Assembly (NCBI GenBank): GCA_031291905.1
Contig: JARLIC010000137.1
Coordinates: 55,134-119,133 of the forward strand
DNA from: Minisyncoccota bacterium
Lineage (GTDB): Bacteria > Patescibacteriota > Minisyncoccia > UBA6257 > 2-01-FULL-56-20
Direction of reading: 5' to 3'
DNA length: 64,000 nt
The translations under genes were made by a program, and so were the position numbers. Of the stretch, positions 7,529 through 15,647 are shown piece by piece. Positions within the stretch are counted from its first letter, which is position 1, and each line of letters opens with the position of its first letter. Under the pieces are notes generated by a model. It was given only the letters and a program-made list of their open reading frames with translations. It did no database searches and was not told where the DNA came from.

Positions 7529-9082
7529 TCAGAAATACCGCTCGATGAAATACTCGAATTCGATGATGCGTTTGTAGAGGGTCACGTTTCCGCCGGGGCC
7601 GGTCGCCTTGAACTTCGGGAACTGGCGTTCGGTGCGGCGCAGATAGAGAAGGACGCCGTCGGAGAACACCAACGGGGCGTCCTGGAGCGAGGCGGCCACG
7701 GCGTCGGCCATCTGGCGGGCGAGCAATTTCTCGGTCGCGACGACTTCGATCAGGAAGACGCCGTTGATGATCGACCCATGTGCACCGCGTGAACTCCTGG
7801 ATTCGTAGTCCTCGAACTCCCTCGGCTCGCTGAACACGACGTACGGCGGGTCGGTCTTGGGCAACTCGACGTCGGAGACGAACTTCTCGCCCGTCGGTGC
7901 CCCCTTGACGTCGCCGAACGCGGCGACGATCGCCGGCTTGGTCCTCAGCCATGCGATACACGCGGCGATCAGATCCCACGGCTTGTCGTACCGCTGGTCG
8001 TCTGGCTGGAGGATCGACGTCTTGACCTGCGGAGCGGGCCACATCAGTGGAACGCGTCGCTTGGGGACGACCACGAACAGCGGATGCGGCCGGGGGTCGT
8101 GTCGCGGCGGCGGGACGACGAACTGAAGGAACTGGCTCGTGAAGACCCACGGCGCAGCCTTGCGGCCGCGAAGGCGGGGGACGACGATCGGATCGAAGAC
8201 CGGGATGCTGCGGTAGGCGATCGGCGGTCGGGTCGCGACGACGATCGGAACGCGGAGAGCTTTCGATCCCTTGAGGCGGGATGGAACGACGGTCGGCTGG
8301 GTCGACCACTGGGGGGCCAGCTCGAATGCGTCGCCGGGCAGGATCGTGACGATCCCCTTGAGCCGGGGGCCTCGCGCTGGGCGGGCGACCACGATCGGGC
8401 TTGCCCCGCGAGGGCGGATCTGTCGCGTCGCGTCGAACGAAGAGTGCAGGACGATCGGCGATCGAAATCGGCGCCTTGAGGCCGCCGGAGTGGTTACTAT
8501 CTGGGGCGAGGGAGGCGGGGCTTCGGCGATGCCTCCGGGCAGGATCGTGACGATCCCCTTGAGCCGAGGGCCTCGCGTTGGACGGCGGACGACGACCGGA
8601 GGATGGGGGCTGGCCCCCTGATTAATCCCCCACTTGTACGCCGGATGGACGATGATCGCGGGGGCCGCACGACGCAACCGAGGCGGATCAACGACGACGA
8701 TCTGGTTCGGCAGGCCGTCCTTCGGCGGCTGCGTGTACCGCGTGCGGACGATGATCGCACGGGGAAGCGGCTTGGGCCTGCGAGCGACGTTGACGCCGAG
8801 CCACGTCGGCTGAAGGGGCTTGGGAGAACCACCTCCACCGCTTGGAGGAGGGGGCGTGGGGACGCCCGTGACGACCCGAGTCGACGTGATTTGGATCAGG
8901 TCGAACGGCGACGGGCGGCGCCGCGTGACGTAGTTGACGCCGAACCAAGTCGGCTGGAGCGGCTTCGGCGAACCACCCGCACCGATCGGCGGCGGCGGGA
9001 CGACCACCGTGGACGCCGGCGGACTGGGCGTGACGACCAGGATGCGGCGGCGTCGACTTCCGTACTGGTAGCGGATTCCCAT
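7529..9082 (-). CDS. Tail terminator (DUF3168-like) with long Pro-rich repeat N-terminus
   Basis: The 517-residue protein has two parts. The last 150 residues (from DKPWDLIAACIAWL) resemble tail terminator/completion proteins of the lambda gpU/DUF3168 type, which cap the tail at the head-proximal end. The first 365 residues are Pro/Arg/Val-rich and repetitive: SPKPLQPTWFGVN appears twice with one change (F/L), and RGPRLKGIVTILPG appears twice. Family members are normally about 120-150 residues, so the extension is unusual. It may decorate the neck or reach outside the virion. The start ATG 9082 has only a weak ribosome site. Confidence 0.65.
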   Translation of the reverse strand: MGIRYQYGSRRRRILVVTPSPPASTVVVPPPPIGAGGSPKPLQPTWFGVNYVTRRRPSPFDLIQITSTRVVTGVPTPPPPSGGGGSPKPLQPTWLGVNVARRPKPLPRAIIVRTRYTQPPKDGLPNQIVVVDPPRLRRAAPAIIVHPAYKWGINQGASPHPPVVVRRPTRGPRLKGIVTILPGGIAEAPPPSPQIVTTPAASRRRFRSPIVLHSSFDATRQIRPRGASPIVVARPARGPRLKGIVTILPGDAFELAPQWSTQPTVVPSRLKGSKALRVPIVVATRPPIAYRSIPVFDPIVVPRLRGRKAAPWVFTSQFLQFVVPPPRHDPRPHPLFVVVPKRRVPLMWPAPQVKTSILQPDDQRYDKPWDLIAACIAWLRTKPAIVAAFGDVKGAPTGEKFVSDVELPKTDPPYVVFSEPREFEDYESRSSRGAHGSIINGVFLIEVVATEKLLARQMADAVAASLQDAPLVFSDGVLLYLRRTERQFPKFKATGPGGNVTLYKRIIEFEYFIERYF

Positions 9083-9189
9083 GTTCTACAGGCCCACCGC
9101 CATACGGGGAGGTTGTCATGGATGTGAAGAAAGCGGGGAGGAGATGCGGGGGCGGCTGAAGCCGGAGCCCCGCTGAACGAACGCGGGCG

Positions 9190-9648
9190 TCACTCCTCGT
9201 AGCGGACGCCGCCGATGCAGTTGACCTGCGCCGTGGTCGTCACCTTGAGGCCGAGGATCGTGCCGCCGGGGACCATGTCTTCCTGGCCCGGGGGCAACGG
9301 GTAGATGACCAGGCCGCCGAAGACCGGGATCGGATAGACGTGCAGCACGTCGCCCGAGGTGGGAGCCCCGGTCTGCGTGTTCTTGCTGACGGCCTGGAGC
9401 ACCTCGCCGACGCTCGAAGGGTCGTTGACCTTCTTGGGGGGGACGCTAGTGTTGGTGAACGAGCCGCCGGCCTGACGCTCGACGACCAGCGTGCCCGGCG
9501 CGTTGGCACTGTTGGTGCCGTCGAAGCCGACCTCGTAGCCGAGGATGCGGAGCCTCTGATTGGGGGGAGCGACGAGCTGCATCACCGTCAGGGTATTGGC
9601 GTTGATGTTCGCCGTGGTCCAGGTCGCGTAGCCGATCAAACCAGCCAT
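9190..9648 (-). CDS. Putative virion decoration protein
   Basis: From ATG 9648 this encodes 152 residues; the in-frame extension to 9714 is mostly Pro/Arg-rich leader and was left out. The sequence is beta-rich with a central LRILGYEVGFDGTNSANAPG segment and a Pro-rich loop (VIYPLPPGQEDMVPGG). The pattern resembles small beta-sandwich surface proteins of phage heads. It is flanked by connector, LamG-like and tail-terminator genes. No enzyme motif is visible. Confidence 0.5.
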   Translation of the reverse strand: MAGLIGYATWTTANINANTLTVMQLVAPPNQRLRILGYEVGFDGTNSANAPGTLVVERQAGGSFTNTSVPPKKVNDPSSVGEVLQAVSKNTQTGAPTSGDVLHVYPIPVFGGLVIYPLPPGQEDMVPGGTILGLKVTTTAQVNCIGGVRYEE

Positions 9649-9793
9649 GATGTGGAACCTCTTGATATGCGGAGGGATGGGAAAAGGCGGGGAACGAACG
9701 GGCCGAGGCTCCACGTTGGAACTGGCCGCCCGGCACGCCCGTCGAAGACGGGGTGTTTTGGAAGTGGGAAGGGGAAGTGGAGGCGAAGCCGCC

Positions 9794-10540
9794 TCAGTCG
9801 GGATGGTAGTACTGAAAAGGGATGGGCACGACGACGGGCCGGCGTGGGGGGAGGACGATGGCTCCGCTGGCGTTGACCAGGAGGTCGTCCATGAACACGC
9901 GGCTCGACGTGTTGTTCGCCTGTGCGGCGAACCCGTAGTAGCCGCCCGACGTGATGTCCGAGGCGGTGAGCGACGAGATCACGTTCACGGAAGTCGGCTG
10001 AAACGCACCGCTCGAATCCATCGTGTAGCCGTCGCTCATCCGAGTGAGAGTGACGTTGAAGATGTTCAGGCCGTACGTGACGACGCGGATCGCGTACCAA
10101 CTGCCCTGGATGAGCGAACTGTCAGAGTTGGTGACGGACGCCAGGGTTGTGACCGTGCCGTTGACGATCTTGTCGAACTGGAGGTGAGCCCCCGTGAACG
10201 CGTTGTTGTACGCCAGATTCACCCAGTAGGCCGACGTGGTCGAGTTGTCCATCGTCGCGGCCGAGCACCGCATCGTCGGCCCGACCTTGTACAAGCCGAC
10301 CGTCGCCGAGGAAGTGACGTAGACCATGCCCGTCAGGTCGAACGTGGCGCCGGCGCCGGGGTCGGCGATGCCGCTGGTCGCGTAATATTTGGTTCCCGCC
10401 GTGCCACTCGACAGCACCAAGCTGTTCGGCGACGAAAAGAATTGAGCGGCCGACGTGACCATCCCCGCGTCGTTGTTCCAGTTCGCCGGGATCGCGGGCG
10501 GCGTGACCGAGTCCCAATTTCCAACCAGAGAAAACGCCAT
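9794..10540 (-). CDS. LamG/concanavalin A-like virion protein
   Basis: The 248-residue protein opens with WDSVTPPAIPANWN, then a FDLTGMVYV strand and the alternating beta pattern of a laminin-G or concanavalin-like jelly roll, ending in VFMDDLLVNAS. Such domains bind glycans on phage surfaces. The C-terminus carries a PPRRPVVVPIPFQYYHPD tail that resembles the Pro/Arg repeats of the neighbouring tail terminator. A 6-bp hairpin (9780-9795) overlaps its stop codon. Confidence 0.55.
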   Translation of the reverse strand: MAFSLVGNWDSVTPPAIPANWNNDAGMVTSAAQFFSSPNSLVLSSGTAGTKYYATSGIADPGAGATFDLTGMVYVTSSATVGLYKVGPTMRCSAATMDNSTTSAYWVNLAYNNAFTGAHLQFDKIVNGTVTTLASVTNSDSSLIQGSWYAIRVVTYGLNIFNVTLTRMSDGYTMDSSGAFQPTSVNVISSLTASDITSGGYYGFAAQANNTSSRVFMDDLLVNASGAIVLPPRRPVVVPIPFQYYHPD

Positions 10541-10543
10541 GGA

Positions 10544-10906
10544 TCAAGTCTTCTCCTGACACGAAGCCCACCATTGGGCGGCGGGGACGGCCGGGGCGGT
10601 GTAGCCGACGACCTGATAGATCCGCGTACGTCCCGCGCCGTCGACCCAAACAAGCACGTCTTTTGAACTCAGATCCGCGTCGTCAAGGAAGTAGATTTTC
10701 GTCGGATTGAACTCGATAGTCCGATTCATTCCAGTTTCATCGCTGGTGTCGACGATCGTCCGGGCCTCTCCGGGCTGAACGAAGCAACGGAGCGATTGCG
10801 AGGACGTGGACGACGCGACTCTCGCCCCGCCGTCCTGATCGGCACCGAACGCATTGTGTTGCACCGTGACCGTATGAGGAGCCATGCGGGCGGAAGGTCG
10901 TCTCAT
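10544..10906 (-). CDS. Head-tail joining (head closure/stopper) protein
   Basis: The 120-residue protein follows the connector gene with three bases between. MAPHTVTVQHNAFGADQDGG at the start, a central CFVQPGEARTI strand, and a terminal VDGAGRTRIYQVVGYTAP are consistent with head-closure proteins such as SPP1 gp16-like stoppers, small beta barrels that bind the connector ring. The start may be ATG 10906 or ATG 10885; neither has a clear ribosome site. Confidence 0.55.
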   Translation of the reverse strand: MRRPSARMAPHTVTVQHNAFGADQDGGARVASSTSSQSLRCFVQPGEARTIVDTSDETGMNRTIEFNPTKIYFLDDADLSSKDVLVWVDGAGRTRIYQVVGYTAPAVPAAQWWASCQEKT

Positions 10907-10909
10907 GGG

Positions 10910-12157
10910 TTACGCTCGATGGGAAACGTAGAGGGCGAGATCCTGACGGACGGGGTCCGGGATCGCCAGGTTCATAAGGTCGTTGATCTCGTACGAGTAA
11001 TAGCCCGTCGACTCTTTCTTGACCGCGTAATCGAGGTTGATCCGCGAATACACGGTCTTGACGAGGTCGATCGCCGCCGTCTGGATGACCGTCGGGATCG
11101 TGGTGAACCCCGCGTCGTAGATCACGCGGACCACGTCGTTGGAGTGGTCGATGCTGGAGTCGAGACCCTGCATCCAGCCCGGCCCCCACATCGAGCCGAA
11201 GCCGTCGCTGAAGCCCACGCCGGGCGTGACCAGCAGTCCGGTTCGTCGGTCCAGCCGCGACGTCGACACGTCCTCGCTGAACACCTGGAGCTGGACGCCG
11301 TCCGACAAGGCTCCCTGGGAGGTTCCGTCGCAATAAATTTCCGACACCGGCCAGCGTCCGTAGCCCATGGGGTCGACTGTGGCTTTCCACCCCGAGACCG
11401 CGTTGACGGCTGCGGCGAGGTCGTTGATCGTCGCGAGGCCGGCGAACAGGATCGGGGTCGACGACGCGATCCCATAGGACGCACCGGCGAGGTTGAGACC
11501 CGTGTACGAAACGCTGAATGGGTTGGGGAGAACCACGTCCACGGTGCTGAAGTCGACGTAGGCCACCTGATAGGCCGAAGGGTCGGCGGTGATCGTGATC
11601 GCCGTTCGCGGGCTCCGCGACACGCGGACGGCCCGATGCACGGGCATCTCCGAAAGCATCACTTCGCCGTCAAGCGTCGGGCTCAGGTATTCGGTGTACT
11701 CGCGTCGTGAAAACGTCCGGTTGCAGTAGCGGCGGATCTTCTCGGTGACGCCCTGGAGGATCAGCGGCAGCATCGCCACCTTGGCGGGATCGGCCGCGAT
11801 GTCGGGGTTGAGAGCGAGGGCCGAAGCGGCCGAAACCAGCACGTCGTATTGCGGCTGATTGCCTGGTGCGGCGACGACTTCCAGAAGCCCGAAGGCGAGT
11901 TCGCCGTTGTTCGACGCGAGCCGGACGTGGACGGCATAGCCGCCGGGGGCGAGTGAAGCCGTTTGAGCGGCCGTCAGCGACAGCAGGATGTTCGGAGGAC
12001 CGGCCGCCGCGAACGTGGGCGTGAACGTGATCAACGCCGCGTCGGTCAGCCCAGTGGAGACCGTCGCCGCCAGGATCGCGGTGGACGCGAGCGGGCACGC
12101 CGTAACGACGATCGGCGTCTTCGCCGCCTGACCTTGGACCACCTGCCACGTAAACAT
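10910..12157 (-). CDS. Head-tail connector with fused N-terminal Ig-like domain and insertion
   Basis: The start is ATG 12157 with GAGG seven bases upstream. Residues 1-100 form a beta domain like the first domain of upper-baseplate proteins (TPIVVTACPLASTAILAATV...VHVRLASNNGELAFG). Around residues 135-155 the string VTEKIRRYCNRTFSRREYTE matches gp6-like head-tail connectors, and the matching end (VIYDAGFTTIPTVIQTAAI) occurs near 355. About 200 residues are inserted between them. Connectors are normally near 100-200 residues, so this is a fused and expanded form that should sit under the portal. Confidence 0.65.
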   Translation of the reverse strand: MFTWQVVQGQAAKTPIVVTACPLASTAILAATVSTGLTDAALITFTPTFAAAGPPNILLSLTAAQTASLAPGGYAVHVRLASNNGELAFGLLEVVAAPGNQPQYDVLVSAASALALNPDIAADPAKVAMLPLILQGVTEKIRRYCNRTFSRREYTEYLSPTLDGEVMLSEMPVHRAVRVSRSPRTAITITADPSAYQVAYVDFSTVDVVLPNPFSVSYTGLNLAGASYGIASSTPILFAGLATINDLAAAVNAVSGWKATVDPMGYGRWPVSEIYCDGTSQGALSDGVQLQVFSEDVSTSRLDRRTGLLVTPGVGFSDGFGSMWGPGWMQGLDSSIDHSNDVVRVIYDAGFTTIPTVIQTAAIDLVKTVYSRINLDYAVKKESTGYYSYEINDLMNLAIPDPVRQDLALYVSHRA

Positions 12158-12185
12158 GCGTAATCCTCAATCCAGGCGGTCGAAG

Positions 12186-12317
12186 TCAACTGCAATTACA
12201 CGGGGCGGTGGGGCTCGTCGGCGTCGGAATATACGCGGCGAACGGCAGCGAACACGGAATGGGATCGACGACCCCGCCGGCGCCCATGCCGAGGTTCGAC
12301 AGAAAGTAGATGATCAT
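12186..12317 (-). CDS. Small gene, 43 residues, unknown
   Basis: ATG 12317 is preceded by GGAGG seven bases upstream. The product is MIIYFLSNLGMGAGGVVDPI continuing to a Pro/Thr-rich, Cys-containing end (TAPCNCS). A short hydrophobic start, a Gly stretch and a Pro-rich tail are visible. It fills a gap between the fibre protein and connector. Clear ribosome site and fit between genes make it likely to be real. Confidence 0.55.
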   Translation of the reverse strand: MIIYFLSNLGMGAGGVVDPIPCSLPFAAYIPTPTSPTAPCNCS

Positions 12318-12329
12318 GACGAAGCCTCC

Positions 12330-13685
12330 TCAGACGAGGACGTATGCGACCTCGCCGGACACCGAGACGGCGCCAGAGAGGTTGATGTTCAAGGCCGCAC
12401 TACTCGCCGTCCTGAAACGGCCGATCGGAGAGTATGAGCCGCCCGCCGAAGCGTACTGAATCATGTAGCGAAGACCCGAGATGTCGGTCGTGGCCGACTG
12501 CCACTTGACGTTGACGGTTCCGTTCGCGGTCGCCGACCATTGGAGGACGACGATCTGCTTGCCGGCCGACGACGCGACGACCTGCGTGTTGCCCGATGAG
12601 CTGGCGGTGAAGGTCGCGTATAGCGGCGCCGTCGGGACCGCCCCGCTATAGAGCGTGCTGACGTCGTCGGCGTTGGCGATCTTGCCGATCAGGTTCGTCC
12701 CGGCCGCGACGCCTACCGGGTTCGTGATCGTGCCGACCGTCGTGACGTTGGTCACGGTGCCGACCGTGGTCACGGTCGCCAACGTCTGGGCGGAAGCAAT
12801 GCTGACCGTCGCTAGCAGGTTCGCGGCGTTGGATTGAGCCACCGTCACCGGGTTAGTGATCCCCGTGACCGCCGTGACGGTCGAGACCGTGGCGAGCGTC
12901 TGGGCGGCGGCCAGAGAGACGGTCGCATTCAGGTTGGAAGCGGTCGGCTGAGCCACGGTGACCGGGTTCGTGACGCTGGTGACGGCCCCGACGGTCCCCA
13001 CGTTCGTGACGGTCGCTAGGGTCTGGGCCGCCGCGATGGACACGGTCGCGTTGAGGTTGGACGCCGTGGGCTGCGAGACCGTCACGGCGTTGGTGATCGT
13101 GCCGACCGTGCCGACGTTGGTGACCGTAGCAAGGGTTTGCGCCGAAGCGATCGAGACCGTGGCGTTGAGATTGGCTGCGGTGGGCTGTGCGACAGTAACG
13201 GGATTGGTGATCCCCGTCACGGCGGTCACGGTCGACACCGTGCCGACGGTCGTCACTGTCCCGAGCGTCTGCCCTGATGCGATGTTCGCCGTGCAAAGCA
13301 GACTGGAGGCCGTCGGCTGCACGACCGTCACCGGATTGGTGATCGACGTGATCGAGGAGATCGCCCCGACGCTGACGGTCCCGCTGATCGCGGCGAGCAC
13401 CGTCAGTTGGCCGCTGCTGTTGACGACCGCCGTGTTGCCCCCCTGCTTGATCGACATGACCCAGGGGTTGGTGTTCGGCGTATCGCCGGGGTTGACGACC
13501 CACGTCCCATCCTGCACCACGGGCATGCCGTTTCCGACCTGGACTGGCTGGGCGACAGCCGCATTGTCGGTGACGCTCGTCATGAAGACCATGGCGGCGG
13601 GCGCGTAAGCCTCGCCCGCCGCCGTCTTGTAGGTGACGAGCTTGGCGCCGCCTGCCCCGGCATTGAGTTCAATGTTCGTGGACAA
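12330..13685 (-). CDS. Repeat-rich fibre/decoration protein
   Basis: The 451-residue protein starts at TTG 13685 with GGAG nine bases upstream. Residues about 115-330 consist of imperfect repeats of 30-37 residues following the pattern NPVTVAQPTASNLNATVS, A.AQTLATVTNVGTV. Repeats of this Val/Thr/Ala/Asn type occur in phage fibres and are thought to form beta-solenoid or triple beta-spiral shafts. The C-terminal 110 residues read as a globular beta domain (VVLQWSATANGTVNVKWQSA). It is probably an elongated surface fibre on the head or neck. Confidence 0.65.
   Translation of the reverse strand: MSTNIELNAGAGGAKLVTYKTAAGEAYAPAAMVFMTSVTDNAAVAQPVQVGNGMPVVQDGTWVVNPGDTPNTNPWVMSIKQGGNTAVVNSSGQLTVLAAISGTVSVGAISSITSITNPVTVVQPTASSLLCTANIASGQTLGTVTTVGTVSTVTAVTGITNPVTVAQPTAANLNATVSIASAQTLATVTNVGTVGTITNAVTVSQPTASNLNATVSIAAAQTLATVTNVGTVGAVTSVTNPVTVAQPTASNLNATVSLAAAQTLATVSTVTAVTGITNPVTVAQSNAANLLATVSIASAQTLATVTTVGTVTNVTTVGTITNPVGVAAGTNLIGKIANADDVSTLYSGAVPTAPLYATFTASSSGNTQVVASSAGKQIVVLQWSATANGTVNVKWQSATTDISGLRYMIQYASAGGSYSPIGRFRTASSAALNINLSGAVSVSGEVAYVLV
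12710..13345 (-). repeat. In-frame tandem repeats inside the fibre gene
   Basis: About six degenerate units of roughly 90-111 bases are visible at DNA level through repeated strings such as GTCACCGGGTTNGTGA and GTCTGGGCGG on the + strand. They encode the NPVTVAQPTA...AQTLATVT units. The repeats could let the fibre change length by recombination. Confidence 0.6.
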
Positions 13686-13688
13686 CGC

Positions 13689-15284
13689 TCAGCACTCCGA
13701 ATTGAAAATATAATTGTTCGTCACATTGGTGGTGAGCGAGGCCACGAACTTGGGGACGACCCCTCCCCGCAGTGCGGTCGCCAACGCGGACGGGTCGCCG
13801 GTCGCACCGCCGAAGGTGTCGATGTAGCAGACGCCATTCGCGGCGGCGGGTCTCGCCGTGACGCGGACCGTCACCCAGCCGGCGGCGGACGGCGTGAACG
13901 TCGTGAGCGACAGTTGGTTCCAGGTCCCCGTGTTGGCGGGCGCCGTGGTTGAGGCCGCCGAAACGCCGATGGCCGGCTCGGCGAGCACCTCGAAGACGGG
14001 AGGCGTCGCCGTGCCGTAGTTCGCGTCAGCGTTGGTGTAGATCGTCAGCGTGGTTGCGGACGCCGCGACCGGAACGCGCCACTCTTGCGTTCCGGGTCCG
14101 GGGCCGAGCTTCTCGGCCGCCGATCCCGCCTGGACTGTTCCGGTCTGGACCGTCGCCGTATCCTGTCGGCCGAAGCAGCCGACTTGCATCAAGAGCGATC
14201 CGCTGCCGGCCGGGACCATGCGGCCGCTGATGTCGACCGCAGGAGGGGTCCCCCCGTTGCCGAATCCAAGCTGCGGACTGCCGTCGAGCGGCTCCATGAA
14301 CGGCCGAGGCGAAAGGCCAACCAGACGCTCGCCGCCGAAGTTCAGTCGCGGGTTGGCCGCGATCCGGGAGTGGGCTCCGATGGACACCGCCGTCCGGGGA
14401 GTGGTGACGTAGAAATCGTTGTAATCCTCGTCGATCACCGACGTGTTGTTGGCTGAAACGCTGCCGTTGAAGAAATAGCAGCCGTAGATCCCTATCTTCG
14501 TGGTCAAGGTGACGGCCGAACTGGTGTAGGCGGAAGCGCCCCCGCCGAAGACGAAACTGCAATTCTGGATCGTCTGGCCGGTTGCGAGGAATGAGCCGGA
14601 GCCCGTCTGCGTAAGGCGGGCGCCGGAGCCGCCGCCATAGAACAGGCTGTTTTGGATGAGGTTGCCCAGGCTATATTCAGCGGTGTGGAGCGGCGGCCGA
14701 ATTTCCACGCCAATCCCGCCGGTAGGCGAGACGACCGTGTTTTGTGTGAACGTCAAGTTCATCGCCGCGCCAGCCGTGCCGTCGAACCAGCAGGTGACCG
14801 TTTTGAGTTGATGGGGGATGAGAATGCAATTCGCAACCGTCCAGTTGGACCACACCCCCGTGACATACAGGGCGCACGCCGCCTGAGACGTGTTCGATCC
14901 TGTGATCTGGAAACCTTGGATCGTGACGTAACTCTTTCCGGTCGCGTAGAGCGTCGCCGTGGCCGTGAGCGCCGTCGTGTCGTTCGACCAGCCGAGCCAC
15001 TCCACCTGGCCGGTGGCCGGCGTGGCGTAACCGCCGGCGAGAAACCCTGTCCCGTCGCAGTCGCCGATGATCGAGAGCGGCCCGGCGAGCGTCGGCGACA
15101 GGCTGAGCGTCACGATCTCGCGATACGGAGTACCCGGCTCTACGTAGACGACGTCGCCCGTGCCCGACAGGGTGATTTTGGGAGTAGGCCCGATCGCGGC
15201 GCCAATGGTTTGCCATGGGTTCGTTGCGGAACCTGTGCCTGTACTGTCGCTGCCCCTGGAACTGCTGACGTAGTACAAAGCCAT
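13689..15284 (-). CDS. Right-handed beta-helix appendage protein
   Basis: From ATG 15284 (TGATG overlap) this encodes 531 residues. The opening YYVSSSRGSDSTGTGSATNP followed by W.TI..A. is the typical start of pectate-lyase-like parallel beta-helices. Later segments (VTIQGFQITGSN, WTVANCILIPHQ, LIQNSLFYGGGSG, QTIQNCSFVFGGG) show the regular coil rhythm. The C-terminal 150 residues form a separate beta domain. Beta-helices of this sort serve as tailspikes that bind or cut surface polysaccharide. Active-site residues cannot be assigned. Its place beside connector and fibre genes suggests a capsid or neck appendage. Confidence 0.7.
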   Translation of the reverse strand: MALYYVSSSRGSDSTGTGSATNPWQTIGAAIGPTPKITLSGTGDVVYVEPGTPYREIVTLSLSPTLAGPLSIIGDCDGTGFLAGGYATPATGQVEWLGWSNDTTALTATATLYATGKSYVTIQGFQITGSNTSQAACALYVTGVWSNWTVANCILIPHQLKTVTCWFDGTAGAAMNLTFTQNTVVSPTGGIGVEIRPPLHTAEYSLGNLIQNSLFYGGGSGARLTQTGSGSFLATGQTIQNCSFVFGGGASAYTSSAVTLTTKIGIYGCYFFNGSVSANNTSVIDEDYNDFYVTTPRTAVSIGAHSRIAANPRLNFGGERLVGLSPRPFMEPLDGSPQLGFGNGGTPPAVDISGRMVPAGSGSLLMQVGCFGRQDTATVQTGTVQAGSAAEKLGPGPGTQEWRVPVAASATTLTIYTNADANYGTATPPVFEVLAEPAIGVSAASTTAPANTGTWNQLSLTTFTPSAAGWVTVRVTARPAAANGVCYIDTFGGATGDPSALATALRGGVVPKFVASLTTNVTNNYIFNSEC

Positions 15285-15526
15285 CAGGCAACCCCTTTCG
15301 CTAGAGCCGCCATGCGAGGGGCGACTTCGGAGAGAAGTGCGGCGAGGGCTTCCGAAGGTAGGTTTTCCAGGAGATCCGAAACGAGAACGGCCGAATTCCC
15401 GGTGCAATCAACGAGCATTTCGCCGGTAACAGAGTCGCAGAAGCCGATTTCGATCTTGTAGTCGTTTTTCAAAACGATCGACTTTGGACCCGGTATCGAC
15501 GAAAGCACGTATGGATTAAGATCCAT
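15284..15526 (-). CDS. Small acidic protein, unknown
   Basis: ATG 15526 is chosen because GAGG lies nine bases upstream; a TTG at 15535 is the alternative. The 80-residue product has a beta-like first half (IVLKNDYKIEIGFCDSVTGE) and a helical second half (LLENLPSEALAALLSEVAPR). It overlaps the beta-helix gene through TGATG and may be its assembly partner. No family is recognised. Confidence 0.5.
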   Translation of the reverse strand: MDLNPYVLSSIPGPKSIVLKNDYKIEIGFCDSVTGEMLVDCTGNSAVLVSDLLENLPSEALAALLSEVAPRMAALAKGVA

Positions 15527-15576
15527 GCTGATCAACCTCGCGATATGATTCGCCGAACGGCGGGGTGGGGCGGGCC

Positions 15577-15617
15577 TTGCTGAATTGCAAGAGATTTGGT
15601 AGGATCACCGATCCTAC
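15577..15617 (+). promoter_or_regulatory. Promoter with overlapping inverted repeat for the accessory gene
   Basis: TTGCTG (15577-15582), a 17-base spacer, and TAGGAT (15600-15605) form a sigma-70-type promoter. The same -10 hexamer occurs at the two central promoters (45473-45478 and 46157-46162). A perfect 8-bp inverted repeat GTAGGATC/GATCCTAC with a 3-base centre (15599-15617) covers the -10 element, and CTTGC-N6-GCAAG covers the -35 region. Both could be operator sites. Confidence 0.55.
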
Positions 15618-15647
15618 TTCTAAACTGCAAGGCTTGGAGCAAGACAA

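Noticed and set aside
9083..9189. Short + strand frame with a good ribosome site (13 codons)
   Set aside because: Too short and Gly/Arg-rich; probably chance in a purine-rich gap. A CCCGC/GCGGG hairpin at 9171-9189 may be functional but lacks a T-run.
12710..13345. CRISPR-like direct repeats
   Set aside because: The repeats are in-frame, degenerate and lack unique spacers; they encode fibre units.
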